Assembly: GCA_045222555.1 (NCBI GenBank)
Contig: JBGUYY010000086.1
Coordinates: forward strand, 1 to 64,000
Direction: 5' to 3'
Length of the DNA stretch: 64,000 bases
Origin: UBA1756 sp045222555
Lineage (GTDB): Bacteria > Bacteroidota > Bacteroidia > Bacteroidales > WCHB1-69
The notes beneath the pieces were generated by a model. The model saw only the letters and a program-made list of their open reading frames with translations, did no database searches and had not been told where the DNA came from. Below are positions 48,809 to 57,924 of this stretch, piece by piece. The translations under genes and the position numbers were made by a program. Numbering within the stretch: position 1 is the first letter of the stretch; each line of letters starts with the position of its first letter.

Positions 48809-50404
48809 TTACAATTTGTCCTCTGTCACGGGGTTGAGATCGCGATGCTCGGGATAGTCGAGCGAGTAGTGCAGACCGCGGCTCTCCTTGCGTGCCATGG
48901 CGTTACGGATGATGAGATAGCCCACATTGATGACATTACGCAACTCGCAAATCTCAGGAATGAGGATGGACTTTTTGTACAACTCCTCCGTCTCGCGGTA
49001 CAGGATTTCCAGTCGGTCGAAAGCACGCTGCAGACGCAGGTTGGATCGCACAATGCCCACATAACTCGACATGATGGTCTGCACCTCCTTCATCGACTGC
49101 GTGATAAGCACCATCTCCTCGTTGAGCACGGTACCCTCGGTGTCCCAGTCGGGCACGGCATCGCAGAAATCAATGCTGTTGATGGCCTCCACAGCGTTGA
49201 GGCATGCACGGTGTGAGAAGACAAGAGCTTCCAGCAACGAGTTGGATGCCAGTCGATTGGCTCCATGCAAACCAGTGGAAGCGCACTCACCAGAGGCGTA
49301 CAGATGGCGGATGGTAGAGCGTCCCCACTCATCCACCTGGATGCCGCCGCAGGAGTAGTGGGCGGCGGGCACCACGGGAATCATCTCCTTGGTGGGGTCG
49401 ATGCCGATGCTGAGGCATTTGGCGTAGATGTTGGGGAAATGGGCGAACATTTCCTCTTTTTTGATGAGGGTGGTGTCCAAATAGACATGATCCACACCCT
49501 TGGTTTTCATTTCGTTATCGATGGCGCGGGCCACAATGTCGCGGGGGGCGAGCGAACCGCGCGGGTCATATTTACTCATAAAGCTCTCACCCTCTTTGGT
49601 TTTGAGGATAGCCCCCGCGCCGCGCATGGCCTCTGTGATCAGGAACGAGGGACGCTCGCTGGGGTTGTAAAGGGAGGTAGGATGGAACTGCACGAACTCC
49701 ATGCCGCGCACCGCACCCTTCGCACGATATACCATTGCCACACCATCGCCAGTGGCCACCGTGGGATTGGTAGTGTTGCCATATACGGTGCCGATACCGC
49801 CGGTAGCCATCATGGTCACCTTCGACAATATCGTGTCAACCTCCTTAGTCTGAGGATTATAGATGTAAGCCCCGTAGCAGGTGATGCCGTCGGTGTGGCG
49901 GTTCACCTCCACGCCCAAATGGTGCTGGGTGATGATTTCCACCGCCAAATGGTTGTCCAGAATCTCGATGTCGGGATTTTTCTGGGCTGCGAGAATCAGC
50001 TTCTGCTCGATTTCGTAGCCGGTGATGTCCTTGTGGTGCAGCACTCTGAACTCGGAGTGACCGCCCTCCTTGGCGAGGGCGAACTTGCCCGACTGGGTCT
50101 TGTCGAAGTCCACGCCCCACTCCACCAGCTCCATCACGCGCGCCGTGGATTCGCGGATGGTGAGCTCCACGATGCGGCGGTCGGAAAGCTCGTCGCCGGC
50201 AATCATGGTGTCCTGGATGTGCTTTTCGTACGTGTCAGGACTGTACATCACAGCAGCGATGCCGCCCTGGGCGTACTTGGTGGAGGTGTCGTCAGTTTTG
50301 GCTTTGGTAATCATGCAGACCTTGCCGAAGTTAGCGGCTTTCAGTGCAAAACACAGCCCCGCGATGCCAGAGCCGATGACTAAGAAATCTACTTTTTTTC
50401 TCAT
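48809..50404 (-). CDS. nadB: L-aspartate oxidase
   Basis: A 531-residue flavoenzyme that oxidises aspartate to iminoaspartate, the first step of de novo NAD synthesis. VIGSGIAGLCFALKA at 9-23 binds FAD; TKYAQGGIAAVM, EGGHSEFRVLHHKD and GANRLASNSLLEALV are conserved in NadB and fumarate reductase flavoproteins. nadA and nadC are not in the window. A promoter TAATTTTGC lies at 50452-50460. The two sugar-modifying genes follow on the same strand. Confidence 0.95.
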   Translation of the reverse strand: MRKKVDFLVIGSGIAGLCFALKAANFGKVCMITKAKTDDTSTKYAQGGIAAVMYSPDTYEKHIQDTMIAGDELSDRRIVELTIRESTARVMELVEWGVDFDKTQSGKFALAKEGGHSEFRVLHHKDITGYEIEQKLILAAQKNPDIEILDNHLAVEIITQHHLGVEVNRHTDGITCYGAYIYNPQTKEVDTILSKVTMMATGGIGTVYGNTTNPTVATGDGVAMVYRAKGAVRGMEFVQFHPTSLYNPSERPSFLITEAMRGAGAILKTKEGESFMSKYDPRGSLAPRDIVARAIDNEMKTKGVDHVYLDTTLIKKEEMFAHFPNIYAKCLSIGIDPTKEMIPVVPAAHYSCGGIQVDEWGRSTIRHLYASGECASTGLHGANRLASNSLLEALVFSHRACLNAVEAINSIDFCDAVPDWDTEGTVLNEEMVLITQSMKEVQTIMSSYVGIVRSNLRLQRAFDRLEILYRETEELYKKSILIPEICELRNVINVGYLIIRNAMARKESRGLHYSLDYPEHRDLNPVTEDKL

Positions 50405-50451
50405 TTTATAAGATTAAGGTATGCCGAATAGGGGCAGTTTCTTTTAAAAGT

Positions 50452-50460
50452 GCAAAATTA
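50452..50460 (-). promoter_or_regulatory. Promoter -7 element of nadB
   Basis: TAATTTTGC on the minus strand, 47 bp before the nadB ATG. Confidence 0.6.
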
Positions 50461-50481
50461 CAATGTTTTTTTGGATAATCT

Positions 50482-52482
50482 TCATTTCTGTTCTTTCAGC
50501 AGCCGTTCGGCCTCTTTCATCAAGTCGCGCAGACGGCCGGCCTCCTTGAAGTCGAGGTCTTTGGCCGCGGCCTCCATCTGCTTGCGGAGACTCTTGATAC
50601 GGGTCTGCAACTGCTCAGCGTTCAGGTACTTGGCCTCCACCGGTTCGGCCGCTACCTGCTGGCCACCTGTACCCATCCCGTAAGCCACCGCGCCGCTCGT
50701 CAGCACCGGCTCGGCTTTCTTCACACTGCGCGGCGTGATATGGTGCAGCTCGTTGTACGCCAGCTGTTTGGCCCGGCGGCGCGCCGTTTCGTCCAGCGTC
50801 GCCTGCATCGACTTGGTGATGGTGTTGGCATAGAAGATGACCCTGCCGTTCACATGGCGCGCCGCCCGCCCCGCCGTCTGCGTCAGCGAACGCTCGCACC
50901 GCAAAAAACCCTCCTTGTCAGCATCCATGATGGCCACCAACGACACCTCCGGCAGGTCCAACCCCTCGCGCAACAGGTTCACCCCCACCAGCACATCAAT
51001 CGTGCCAGCCCGTAGGTTCTGCAAAATCTCCACGCGCTCCAGCGTCTCCACATCCGAATGGATGTACTGCGTGCTGATGCCGATACGGATCAGGTAGCCC
51101 GTCAGCTCCTCCGCCATCCGCTTCGTCAGCGTGGTCACCAAAACACGCTCGTGCTGCTCCACCGTCTTCTCAATCTCCTCCAACAGGTCATCGACCTGAT
51201 TGTCGGCCGGACGCACCTCAATCACAGGATCCAACAAGCCCGTCGGCCTTACCACCTGCTCCACAATGATTCCCTCCGACTTCTCCAGCTCGTACTCTGC
51301 CGGTGTGGCACTCATATAGATGGTCTGCCCCGTAAGAGCCTCAAACTCATGGAATTTCAGCGGACGGTTGTCCAACGCCGCCGGCAGACGGAAGCCGTAA
51401 TCCACCAAGTTCTGCTTGCGGGAACGGTCGCCGCCAAACATCGCCCCGATCTGCGGCACCGTGACATGACTCTCATCAATCACCAACAGAAAATCATCGG
51501 GAAAGAAGTCCAAGATACAGAACGGACGCTCGCCGGGCTGCCGCCGGTCGAAATAGCGCGAGTAGTTCTCAATGCCCGAACAATACCCCAACTCCTTCAT
51601 CATCTCCACATCATACGTCACACGATCTTCCAACCGCTTGGCTTCCAGATGTTTGCCTATCGACTTAAAATATTCCACCTGTTTTCCCAAATCCAACTGT
51701 ATCTCGCTGATGGCGTTGTTCATCGAATCTTGCGAGGTGACGAAAATGTTGGCGGGATAGAGGGTAAGCTTCTCGCAACTGCCGATTTTCGCGCCGCTTG
51801 TCGCCTCCAACTCGAAAATCTCCTCAATTTCATTTCCCCAAAAAACAATCCGGAAGGCATTGTCGCTATAGGGCGGAAAAACGTCCACCGTGTCGCCCTT
51901 CACGCGGAACTTCGCTGGCTCCAACTCCAGCTCCGTGCGGGTGTAAAGCCCCGACACGAAAGCCAACAGCAGGCTCTCCTGACTGATGGTCATGCCTTTG
52001 TGGATATTGATGACATTCTTGGCGAAATCATCCGGATTGCCGATACCATAAATACATGATACAGAGGCTACTACAACAACGTCGCGGCGACCCGACAGCA
52101 ACGCGCTCGTGGTGCGCAGCCGCAGTCGCTCAATCTCCTGATTGATCGATAAATCCTTTTCGATATAGGTGTTGCTGACCGGCAGATAGGCCTCCGGCTG
52201 GTAGTAGTCGTAGTAAGAGACATAATACTCGACGGCATTGTCGGGAAAAAACTGCTGGAACTCGCTGTACAGCTGGGCCGCCAATGTCTTGTTGTGACTG
52301 AGTATCAGCGTGGGACGGTTGACCTGCGCTAACACATTGGCGATGGTAAAGGTCTTGCCCGAGCCGGTGACGCCGAGCAGCACCTGCGCCTTGTCGCCAC
52401 GGTTCAGTCCATCTACTAACTGTTGGATAGCGGTGGGCTGGTCGCCCGAAGGGGCAAAATCTGAATGCAGTTGAAAGTTCAT
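50482..52482 (-). CDS. uvrB: Excinuclease ABC subunit B
   Basis: A 666-residue UvrB, the damage-verifying helicase of nucleotide excision repair. Walker A GVTGSGKT at 37-44, the beta-hairpin YYDYYQPEAY near 90-99, helicase motifs (DESHVT, QTAGRAARH) and the C-terminal UVR motif (LRKQMEAAAKDLDFKEAGRLRDL in pieces) are all present. It follows the T9SS nuclease/phosphatase gene by 39 bp. uvrA and uvrC are not in the window. Confidence 0.97.
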   Translation of the reverse strand: MNFQLHSDFAPSGDQPTAIQQLVDGLNRGDKAQVLLGVTGSGKTFTIANVLAQVNRPTLILSHNKTLAAQLYSEFQQFFPDNAVEYYVSYYDYYQPEAYLPVSNTYIEKDLSINQEIERLRLRTTSALLSGRRDVVVVASVSCIYGIGNPDDFAKNVINIHKGMTISQESLLLAFVSGLYTRTELELEPAKFRVKGDTVDVFPPYSDNAFRIVFWGNEIEEIFELEATSGAKIGSCEKLTLYPANIFVTSQDSMNNAISEIQLDLGKQVEYFKSIGKHLEAKRLEDRVTYDVEMMKELGYCSGIENYSRYFDRRQPGERPFCILDFFPDDFLLVIDESHVTVPQIGAMFGGDRSRKQNLVDYGFRLPAALDNRPLKFHEFEALTGQTIYMSATPAEYELEKSEGIIVEQVVRPTGLLDPVIEVRPADNQVDDLLEEIEKTVEQHERVLVTTLTKRMAEELTGYLIRIGISTQYIHSDVETLERVEILQNLRAGTIDVLVGVNLLREGLDLPEVSLVAIMDADKEGFLRCERSLTQTAGRAARHVNGRVIFYANTITKSMQATLDETARRRAKQLAYNELHHITPRSVKKAEPVLTSGAVAYGMGTGGQQVAAEPVEAKYLNAEQLQTRIKSLRKQMEAAAKDLDFKEAGRLRDLMKEAERLLKEQK

Positions 52483-52521
52483 AATTTAGTGTATTTTAGA
52501 TAATTAAGTTCGGATAGAAAG

Positions 52522-53802
52522 TTACAATTTCACCACTTTTTTCACCACTTTTCTGCCTTGCGAATCGGTGATGGAGACAAGGTACATGGCTGGTGCGAAC
52601 GGGAAGGGAAGCACTGTCTCTTCGTCACCCGCACTCCGTTGCTCGCTGTACAGCAGCTGACCATTAAGGGTGGTGATATGGATGGTAATTTCTTCATTCT
52701 GAGAAAAATGGGTGAAAATATGCAATTGGTCGTTCACCGGATTGACCACCTGAACGGGCAGCAACAGGTCGGCTGAGTGAAGCCCTAATGTGGCATCAAT
52801 CTGGTAGTCCATGATGACCGGCAGGTGATCCGACATTCCGTAAAGGGCATTAGCGATATAGGCGGGAACGGCCGTGTTGGTGGGGTCGATGATGGAGCCG
52901 TTGCGTCGGTTACCATCCTGTCCGAGAGCTTGGTAAGTTTCTGGCAGACAGCGCACCCGCTGCGTGCCGTTGCGGATGAAATCCGACACCAAGATGAAGT
53001 CGAAGCGGTTGTCCATGCCGCCACCCGAATAGCACCCGTTGGTGGTGGTTCCAGAGTGGGTGGATTGCGTGAAAAGGTCAGCAAATTCAGGGTTGTCGTC
53101 CCACTCGCCCTCGCGGTCAATCGGGTCGTAAAAGCGCACCAACGAGTTGCTGTGATGCACGAGCTGCTGGTAAGCACTCTCGGAGGCATCATACACATTG
53201 AAGTCGCCGCACAACACATAATTGTCGGCATGGCCGATGCTGATCAGGCGGTTCATCAACTGATTGACCTGCGTATATCGCTCACTATCATAATTATAAC
53301 CCGCCTTCAAATGACAAACAATGAAAGTAATGAAGGCCGTGTCGCCATGCGCTAGCTCGTTCGAGCGGTAGTACATGCGGTAAGCGTTGAAATAGGTGAC
53401 GCTGGTGGCAACGTAAAACGTGCTTTTCAGCACCAACTTACGGGTGTCGTAAAACAGGCCATTGCCGATGGTAATGCTGCCACTCGAGTTGGAGACCGTT
53501 GGGGCAAAGGCATAATAGTTTACTCCATTGGTATTCAACACGTTATCTAAAATGCGCTGCGGATATACATTCCCTTTTCCTAACTCATTCACTGTCAGCA
53601 CATCCGGCATCACATATTTGACAATCGTCTTAAACGCCTGATCCTTCGTATCTAAATTATTGGTGGTCTGATCGCAGTCGCCGGCGCCGTTTTCGGTATA
53701 GTATAACAAATTATACTGCATGTGACGGATGCGCTGTGCATTCAGCTGACCTATCAGTATAAAATTGATTATCAATAAAATACAAAAAATCTTATGCTTC
53801 AT
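52522..53802 (-). CDS. Secreted endonuclease/exonuclease/phosphatase-family protein with T9SS domain
   Basis: The 426-residue protein has a signal peptide (MKHKIFCILLIINFILIGQ, ending LNAQ), an EEP domain and a T9SS type A domain. EEP residues visible are the Asn in MQYNLLYY, the Glu in LTVNELGKG, the GDFNVYD metal site and SDHLPVIMDY with the catalytic Asp-His. Secreted members act as DNases or phosphodiesterases. The sorting domain begins after VVNPVNDQL and ends GRKVVKKVVKL. A longer frame from 53835 overlaps the promoter at 53824-53832, so the ATG at 53802 is used. Confidence 0.88.
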   Translation of the reverse strand: MKHKIFCILLIINFILIGQLNAQRIRHMQYNLLYYTENGAGDCDQTTNNLDTKDQAFKTIVKYVMPDVLTVNELGKGNVYPQRILDNVLNTNGVNYYAFAPTVSNSSGSITIGNGLFYDTRKLVLKSTFYVATSVTYFNAYRMYYRSNELAHGDTAFITFIVCHLKAGYNYDSERYTQVNQLMNRLISIGHADNYVLCGDFNVYDASESAYQQLVHHSNSLVRFYDPIDREGEWDDNPEFADLFTQSTHSGTTTNGCYSGGGMDNRFDFILVSDFIRNGTQRVRCLPETYQALGQDGNRRNGSIIDPTNTAVPAYIANALYGMSDHLPVIMDYQIDATLGLHSADLLLPVQVVNPVNDQLHIFTHFSQNEEITIHITTLNGQLLYSEQRSAGDEETVLPFPFAPAMYLVSITDSQGRKVVKKVVKL

Positions 53803-53823
53803 TATGAGGTAAAAAACAGAAGG

Positions 53824-53832
53824 GCAAAGGTA
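53824..53832 (-). promoter_or_regulatory. Promoter -7 element of the T9SS nuclease and uvrB
   Basis: TACCTTTGC on the minus strand, 21 bp before the ATG at 53802. Confidence 0.6.
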
Positions 53833-53923
53833 CAACTAATTTTTTAATCATGAAAAGCCAATAAATTTATCCGTATTGGAAAAATCCCATCATTTTTATG
53901 GTCGATTTTTGAAAAAGTTGATG

Positions 53924-53932
53924 TATATTTGC
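53924..53932 (+). promoter_or_regulatory. Promoter -7 element of ftsX-DUF3098-uppP
   Basis: TATATTTGC, 48 bp before the ftsX ATG at 53981. Confidence 0.6.
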
Positions 53933-53980
53933 AGCCTCAAAAATTGGGTTTATTTTTTGATTAGAAAATCTTAAAAAATA

Positions 53981-54928
53981 ATGGGAAAACAACCGGAATC
54001 ATTAGATAAAATCACCAAAGCCAGACTGGCATTTTCCTCTCTTGGATCCATTTGCAGCATTGCCCTTGCCATGTTTTTCGTAGGCGTGCTAGCCGTCATG
54101 GCGGTCTTCTCCACGCAATATCTGCAAAACATCTCCCAAAATCTCGAACTCGAAGTGCTGTTTTTCGCCACCACTCCGCAGCAAACCACCAGCACGGTTG
54201 ACTCCACCACCGTGGTCACTACCGTCAACCAAGCAGTTCCCGAGTCTGACATCCGCGACTACGAACTGCGTCTCAAGCACCAGCCTTTCGTAGCCACCTC
54301 CCGCGTTTCTTCCCGCGCCGAAAACACCGAAATCGCTAAGAAACTTCTCCGCAACGACTTTGAAAAATATACCGACAACCCGCTCAACGCCTCCATCATT
54401 CTGACCCTCAAACCTGAATACACCAACGCCGACTCCCTCGCCAAAGTCGTCCAGTTCATCAAACAGAACGAACAGGTGCAAGAGGTGACGTATCCCGACG
54501 TCATCGCGCAATTCATCCAAAACAACCTCCGCACCACCCAGTGGATCATCCTTGGCATCTGCGGCTTGTTCCTTTTCATCTCACTGATACTCATTGGCAA
54601 CTCATTGAGACTCAACATTTATGCCAAACGATTCAACATCAAGAGTCTATTGTTGATCGGTGCCACCCGCAGTTTCGTGCGCAAGCCCTTCCTCGCCAAA
54701 GGATTCGCACAAGGACTCATCGGCGGCGCCATCGCCACCGCGCTCGTCGCCCTCATCATTTATGGCGGCAGCATCTACTTCCCCGACTTCATCGACACCT
54801 CCAAAAACATCCTCATCGCCATCCTGCTTGGCGGCGTGTTCTGCTTCAGCATCCTCTTCACCACCATCTCCGCCCTCATTTTCACCAACCGATATATTAA
54901 AATCAATCCCGATAGCTTATACTTATAA
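53981..54928 (+). CDS. ftsX: Cell division protein FtsX
   Basis: A 315-residue membrane protein with the FtsX layout: one membrane segment near 22-46, an extracytoplasmic domain of about 130 residues and three C-terminal membrane segments. RLNIYAKRFNIKSLLLIGATRSFVRKPF, in pieces near 208-235, is the conserved FtsX motif. With FtsE it transmits a signal across the inner membrane to peptidoglycan hydrolases. ftsE is not adjacent. The genes that follow (DUF3098, uppP) are the usual Bacteroidota neighbours. Confidence 0.92.
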   Translation: MGKQPESLDKITKARLAFSSLGSICSIALAMFFVGVLAVMAVFSTQYLQNISQNLELEVLFFATTPQQTTSTVDSTTVVTTVNQAVPESDIRDYELRLKHQPFVATSRVSSRAENTEIAKKLLRNDFEKYTDNPLNASIILTLKPEYTNADSLAKVVQFIKQNEQVQEVTYPDVIAQFIQNNLRTTQWIILGICGLFLFISLILIGNSLRLNIYAKRFNIKSLLLIGATRSFVRKPFLAKGFAQGLIGGAIATALVALIIYGGSIYFPDFIDTSKNILIAILLGGVFCFSILFTTISALIFTNRYIKINPDSLYL

Positions 54929-54930
54929 CT

Positions 54931-55260
54931 ATGGCAACTGTTATCAAAACCGAACCCAAAAACGCGGCACAGACCAACTATCGCGTGTACGGCAAAAAAG
55001 AACAAGGTCCTAAAACGCCCCTCTTCAGAATGCCCAACTACATCCTGATGGGTGTCGGCATCGTCATCGCCTTTGTGGGCTACCTCCTGCTCACCGGCGG
55101 CGGCTCCGACGATCCCAACCAGTTCAACTCCGACATCTTCGATACCCGCCGACTGGTGGTCGCTCCCATCACCATCCTCGTCGGTCTGATTACCGAGATC
55201 TTCGCCATCATGCTGCGCTTTCCCGACAAGAAAAAAGACAACCAACCTGCTGAACAATAA
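54931..55260 (+). CDS. DUF3098 membrane protein
   Basis: A 109-residue protein with two membrane segments (about 35-51 and 72-89). MPNYILMGVGIVIAFVGYLLLTGG, in pieces near 33-56, and FDTRRLVVAPITILVG match DUF3098, a family found mostly in Bacteroidota between ftsX and uppP. Function unknown, probably envelope-related from the context. The stop overlaps the uppP start by one base. Confidence 0.9.
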   Translation: MATVIKTEPKNAAQTNYRVYGKKEQGPKTPLFRMPNYILMGVGIVIAFVGYLLLTGGGSDDPNQFNSDIFDTRRLVVAPITILVGLITEIFAIMLRFPDKKKDNQPAEQ

Positions 55261-56087
55261 TGGAGTGGTTTGAAGCCATCATTTTAGGCATTATACAAGG
55301 GCTGACGGAATTTCTGCCCGTCAGCAGCAGTGGGCATCTCATCATCGGCAAGGCCCTCCTTGGCGTGGAACATTCTGAGAATGTGGTATTTGAAACCGTA
55401 GTGCACGGTGCCACCGTATTGGCAACCCTCACCGTACTATGGCGCGAGGTGTGGCGACTGCTCACCCGCTTCCTCAAACTGGAATGGTGCGAGGAGCAAC
55501 GCGTCTGCAACTGGAGCCCCGAAACGCACTACGTCGGCAAAATCCTCCTTTCCATGATCCCCGTCTTCATCGTGGGCATGTTCTTCAAACACAAGGTGGA
55601 AGCACTCTTCGGTGAAGGCTTGCTGCTGGTGGGCATCATGCTGTTGGTGACCGCCACCTTGCTCGCCCTCACCAAGTTCGTGAAGTTCAAAGAGAGCAAG
55701 CCTGTCGGCTACCTGTCAGCCTTCATCATCGGTATCGCACAGGCGGTGGCCGTACTGCCGGGACTTTCCCGCTCTGGCACCACCATCGCCACCGGACTGC
55801 TCTTGGGCGTGAAGAAAGAAGAGGTGGCCCAGTTCTCCTTCCTCATGGTCATCATCCCCATCCTCGGCGAATGCTTCCTCGACCTCATCGGCGGTGATTT
55901 CGCCATAGCCAGCTCTGGCATTTCTGCCACGGCCCTCATCTGCGGTTTCATAGCCGCCTACATCTCCGGACTTTTCGCCTGCAAATGGATGATTGCCCTC
56001 GTCAAGCGTGCCAATCTCGCATGGTTTGCGATCTACTGCGTCTGCGCAGGTGTCCTCTCCATCATCCTCGCCACTCTCGCCAAATAA
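55260..56087 (+). CDS. uppP: Undecaprenyl-diphosphatase
   Basis: A 275-residue membrane phosphatase (BacA) that recycles undecaprenyl diphosphate to the monophosphate carrier for wall and polysaccharide synthesis. IQGLTEFLPVSSSGHLII, in pieces across 13-30, and PGLSRSGTTIATG near 163-175 are the two active-site motifs. Overproduction in other bacteria gives bacitracin resistance. It starts by a TAATG overlap with DUF3098. Confidence 0.96.
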   Translation: MEWFEAIILGIIQGLTEFLPVSSSGHLIIGKALLGVEHSENVVFETVVHGATVLATLTVLWREVWRLLTRFLKLEWCEEQRVCNWSPETHYVGKILLSMIPVFIVGMFFKHKVEALFGEGLLLVGIMLLVTATLLALTKFVKFKESKPVGYLSAFIIGIAQAVAVLPGLSRSGTTIATGLLLGVKKEEVAQFSFLMVIIPILGECFLDLIGGDFAIASSGISATALICGFIAAYISGLFACKWMIALVKRANLAWFAIYCVCAGVLSIILATLAK

Positions 56088-56095
56088 ACAACCTT

Positions 56096-56884
56096 ATGAA
56101 AATCAAGGAAGTACTTTCCCACTTAGAGCAAAAATTCCCCCTCTCCTATCAGGAGGATTTTGACAATTGCGGCATACAATGCGGCGACAAGGAGCAGGAG
56201 GTTACTGGTGTGTTGGTCTGCTTTGAGATGTCGGATGCCACCATCAACGAAGCCATCCAACTCGGTGCCAATCTGGTGATTTCGCACCATCCCCTGATTC
56301 TAAAGAAGGGCATCCAGAAGATAGAGCCCACCAACCGTGTGGGGCGCATTATCTGCAAGGCTCTGGAAAACAGAATGGTACTCTACTCGATGCACACCAA
56401 CCTCGACAGTGCGCCGGGCGGCATCAACGACCTGTTTGCTGCCAAACTGGGACTGAAAGAGGTGGAAGTGCTGAGTCCGTTGCCGACGGAGGAGACGGCC
56501 GTGGGATTAGGGCGCGTGGGTGTGCTGACGGAGGCCGTGCCAGCGGAGCAATTTCTGAAGCAGGTGAAAGAGACCTTCGGTGTGCAGGCCGTAAGGTACT
56601 ATGGCGACCTGTCGAAGACCGTGCGGCGGGTGGCCGTGTGCGGGGGCAGCGGCAGCTCCTTCATCTCCCTTGCATTGGCAGCCAAAGCCGACATCTACAT
56701 CACCGGCGACATCAAATACCATGACTTCCACACCGCCGACCGCAGGATGCTGATTGCCGACATCGGGCATCTCGAAAGCGAGCAATTCGCAAAAGAAATT
56801 ATTTATAACGAATTAAAAGAAAATTTTACTAATTTTGCCGTTTCATTTGCTGAAGTGGAAAAAATGAAAATTGATATCATATAA
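56096..56884 (+). CDS. Nif3-like dinuclear metal-centre protein
   Basis: A 262-residue member of the Nif3/YbgI family. SYQEDFDNCGIQCGD near 17-31, VISHHPLI with two metal-binding His, and the C-terminal YITGDIKYHDFH and DIGHLESE are conserved. Many Bacteroidota homologues carry an inserted domain and reach about 365 residues; this is the short form without the insertion. The reaction is not established. The ATG at 56096 is 8 bp after uppP. Confidence 0.9.
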   Translation: MKIKEVLSHLEQKFPLSYQEDFDNCGIQCGDKEQEVTGVLVCFEMSDATINEAIQLGANLVISHHPLILKKGIQKIEPTNRVGRIICKALENRMVLYSMHTNLDSAPGGINDLFAAKLGLKEVEVLSPLPTEETAVGLGRVGVLTEAVPAEQFLKQVKETFGVQAVRYYGDLSKTVRRVAVCGGSGSSFISLALAAKADIYITGDIKYHDFHTADRRMLIADIGHLESEQFAKEIIYNELKENFTNFAVSFAEVEKMKIDII

Positions 56885-56915
56885 TATTGTTAATCAAAAT
56901 ATTACAGAAAATAGT

Positions 56916-57806
56916 ATGGCAAAGAAGAAAGTAAACGAAGAAGCCGCAGCTCCCGAAGTTGTCGAAGTGGCCCGCCCTACAACCGACGCTAAAGAGATTA
57001 TTATTGAGCGCAAAGAAGAAGAAACCGCTGAACAGCTCCAAGAAGAGCTGAGCATCGCCCAGAAACTGTTGTCGCTTTATTACCTCCAGCAGGTATGTTC
57101 CAAAATCGACAAGATTCTGGTGGAAAGAGGTGAACTTCCCAACGAAGTGCGCGACTTGGAGGATGCCCTCGAGGGACTGAAAACCCGTATCGCCAAGTAT
57201 CAGGCTGAAATCAAGGAGATCCAAGGGAAGATTGCTGGCGAAAATGCCAAAATTGCAGACGCACAAGCCCTCATCAAACGGTACACCGAGCAGCAGCAGA
57301 ACGTGCGCAACAACCGTGAATATGAGTCACTGGCAAAGGAAATCGAATTCCAAACCCTTGAAATCCAACTTTCTGAGAAAAACAAAACCAAACACAACAC
57401 CACTGTGGAGGTGAAGACCGAAGAGATCAAAGGTTTTGAGGAGAAGGTGAACGAATTGCAGGAAATTCTGAACCAGAAGAAGAGCGAGCTGAAAGGCATT
57501 CTCGCCGAAACCGAAGAGAAAGAGGCCGAGTTGCGCAAAGAAGCCGAAGGTTACAAAGCCAAAATCGAGCCGCGTCTGCTCACCGCTTTCGAACGCATCC
57601 GCAAGAACGCCCGCAACGGTCTTGCCATCGTGCAGATTGAACGTGACGCCTGCGGCGGTTGCTTCAGCACCATCCCCCCGCAACGCCAACTCGATATCCG
57701 CCTTCACAAGAAAATCATCGTCTGCGAAGCCTGCGGCCGTATCTTCATCGACAAACAGTTGGTGGAAGAAAACGAGAACAAAGAAAACACCGAAAACAAA
57801 GAATAG
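56916..57806 (+). CDS. Coiled-coil protein with C4-type zinc ribbon
   Basis: A 296-residue protein with a long alpha-helical coiled coil (about 40-220, rich in Glu, Lys, Gln) and a C-terminal zinc ribbon, CGGC at one end and CEAC at the other. It belongs to a family widely found next to nif3 genes in bacteria and proposed to bind nucleic acid. The upstream frame extension is not needed: MAKKKVNEEA at 56916 is the likely start. A TAATTTTGC-like element inside the nif3 3' end could give it its own promoter. A terminator follows. Confidence 0.85.
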   Translation: MAKKKVNEEAAAPEVVEVARPTTDAKEIIIERKEEETAEQLQEELSIAQKLLSLYYLQQVCSKIDKILVERGELPNEVRDLEDALEGLKTRIAKYQAEIKEIQGKIAGENAKIADAQALIKRYTEQQQNVRNNREYESLAKEIEFQTLEIQLSEKNKTKHNTTVEVKTEEIKGFEEKVNELQEILNQKKSELKGILAETEEKEAELRKEAEGYKAKIEPRLLTAFERIRKNARNGLAIVQIERDACGGCFSTIPPQRQLDIRLHKKIIVCEACGRIFIDKQLVEENENKENTENKE

Positions 57807-57827
57807 TCGTTTACGACAACACATACA

Positions 57828-57862
57828 AAAGACTTGCCGTCAATGGCGGCAAGTCTTTTTTT
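57828..57862 (+). terminator. Terminator after the zinc-ribbon gene
   Basis: AAAGACTTGCCG and CGGCAAGTCTTT pair around TCAATGG, followed by a T-run. It ends the ftsX to zinc-ribbon transcript. Confidence 0.9.
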
Positions 57863-57896
57863 GCTTCACGCTTGCTGTACTATTGAAAAAATAGTG

Positions 57897-57904
57897 TAAA
57901 TTTG
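57897..57904 (+). promoter_or_regulatory. Promoter -7 element of the envelope polysaccharide group
   Basis: TAAATTTG with a TTG about 22 bp upstream, 20 bp before the GTG start at 57925. Confidence 0.5.
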
Positions 57905-57924
57905 TCGCTCAAAAATTCCTGTCA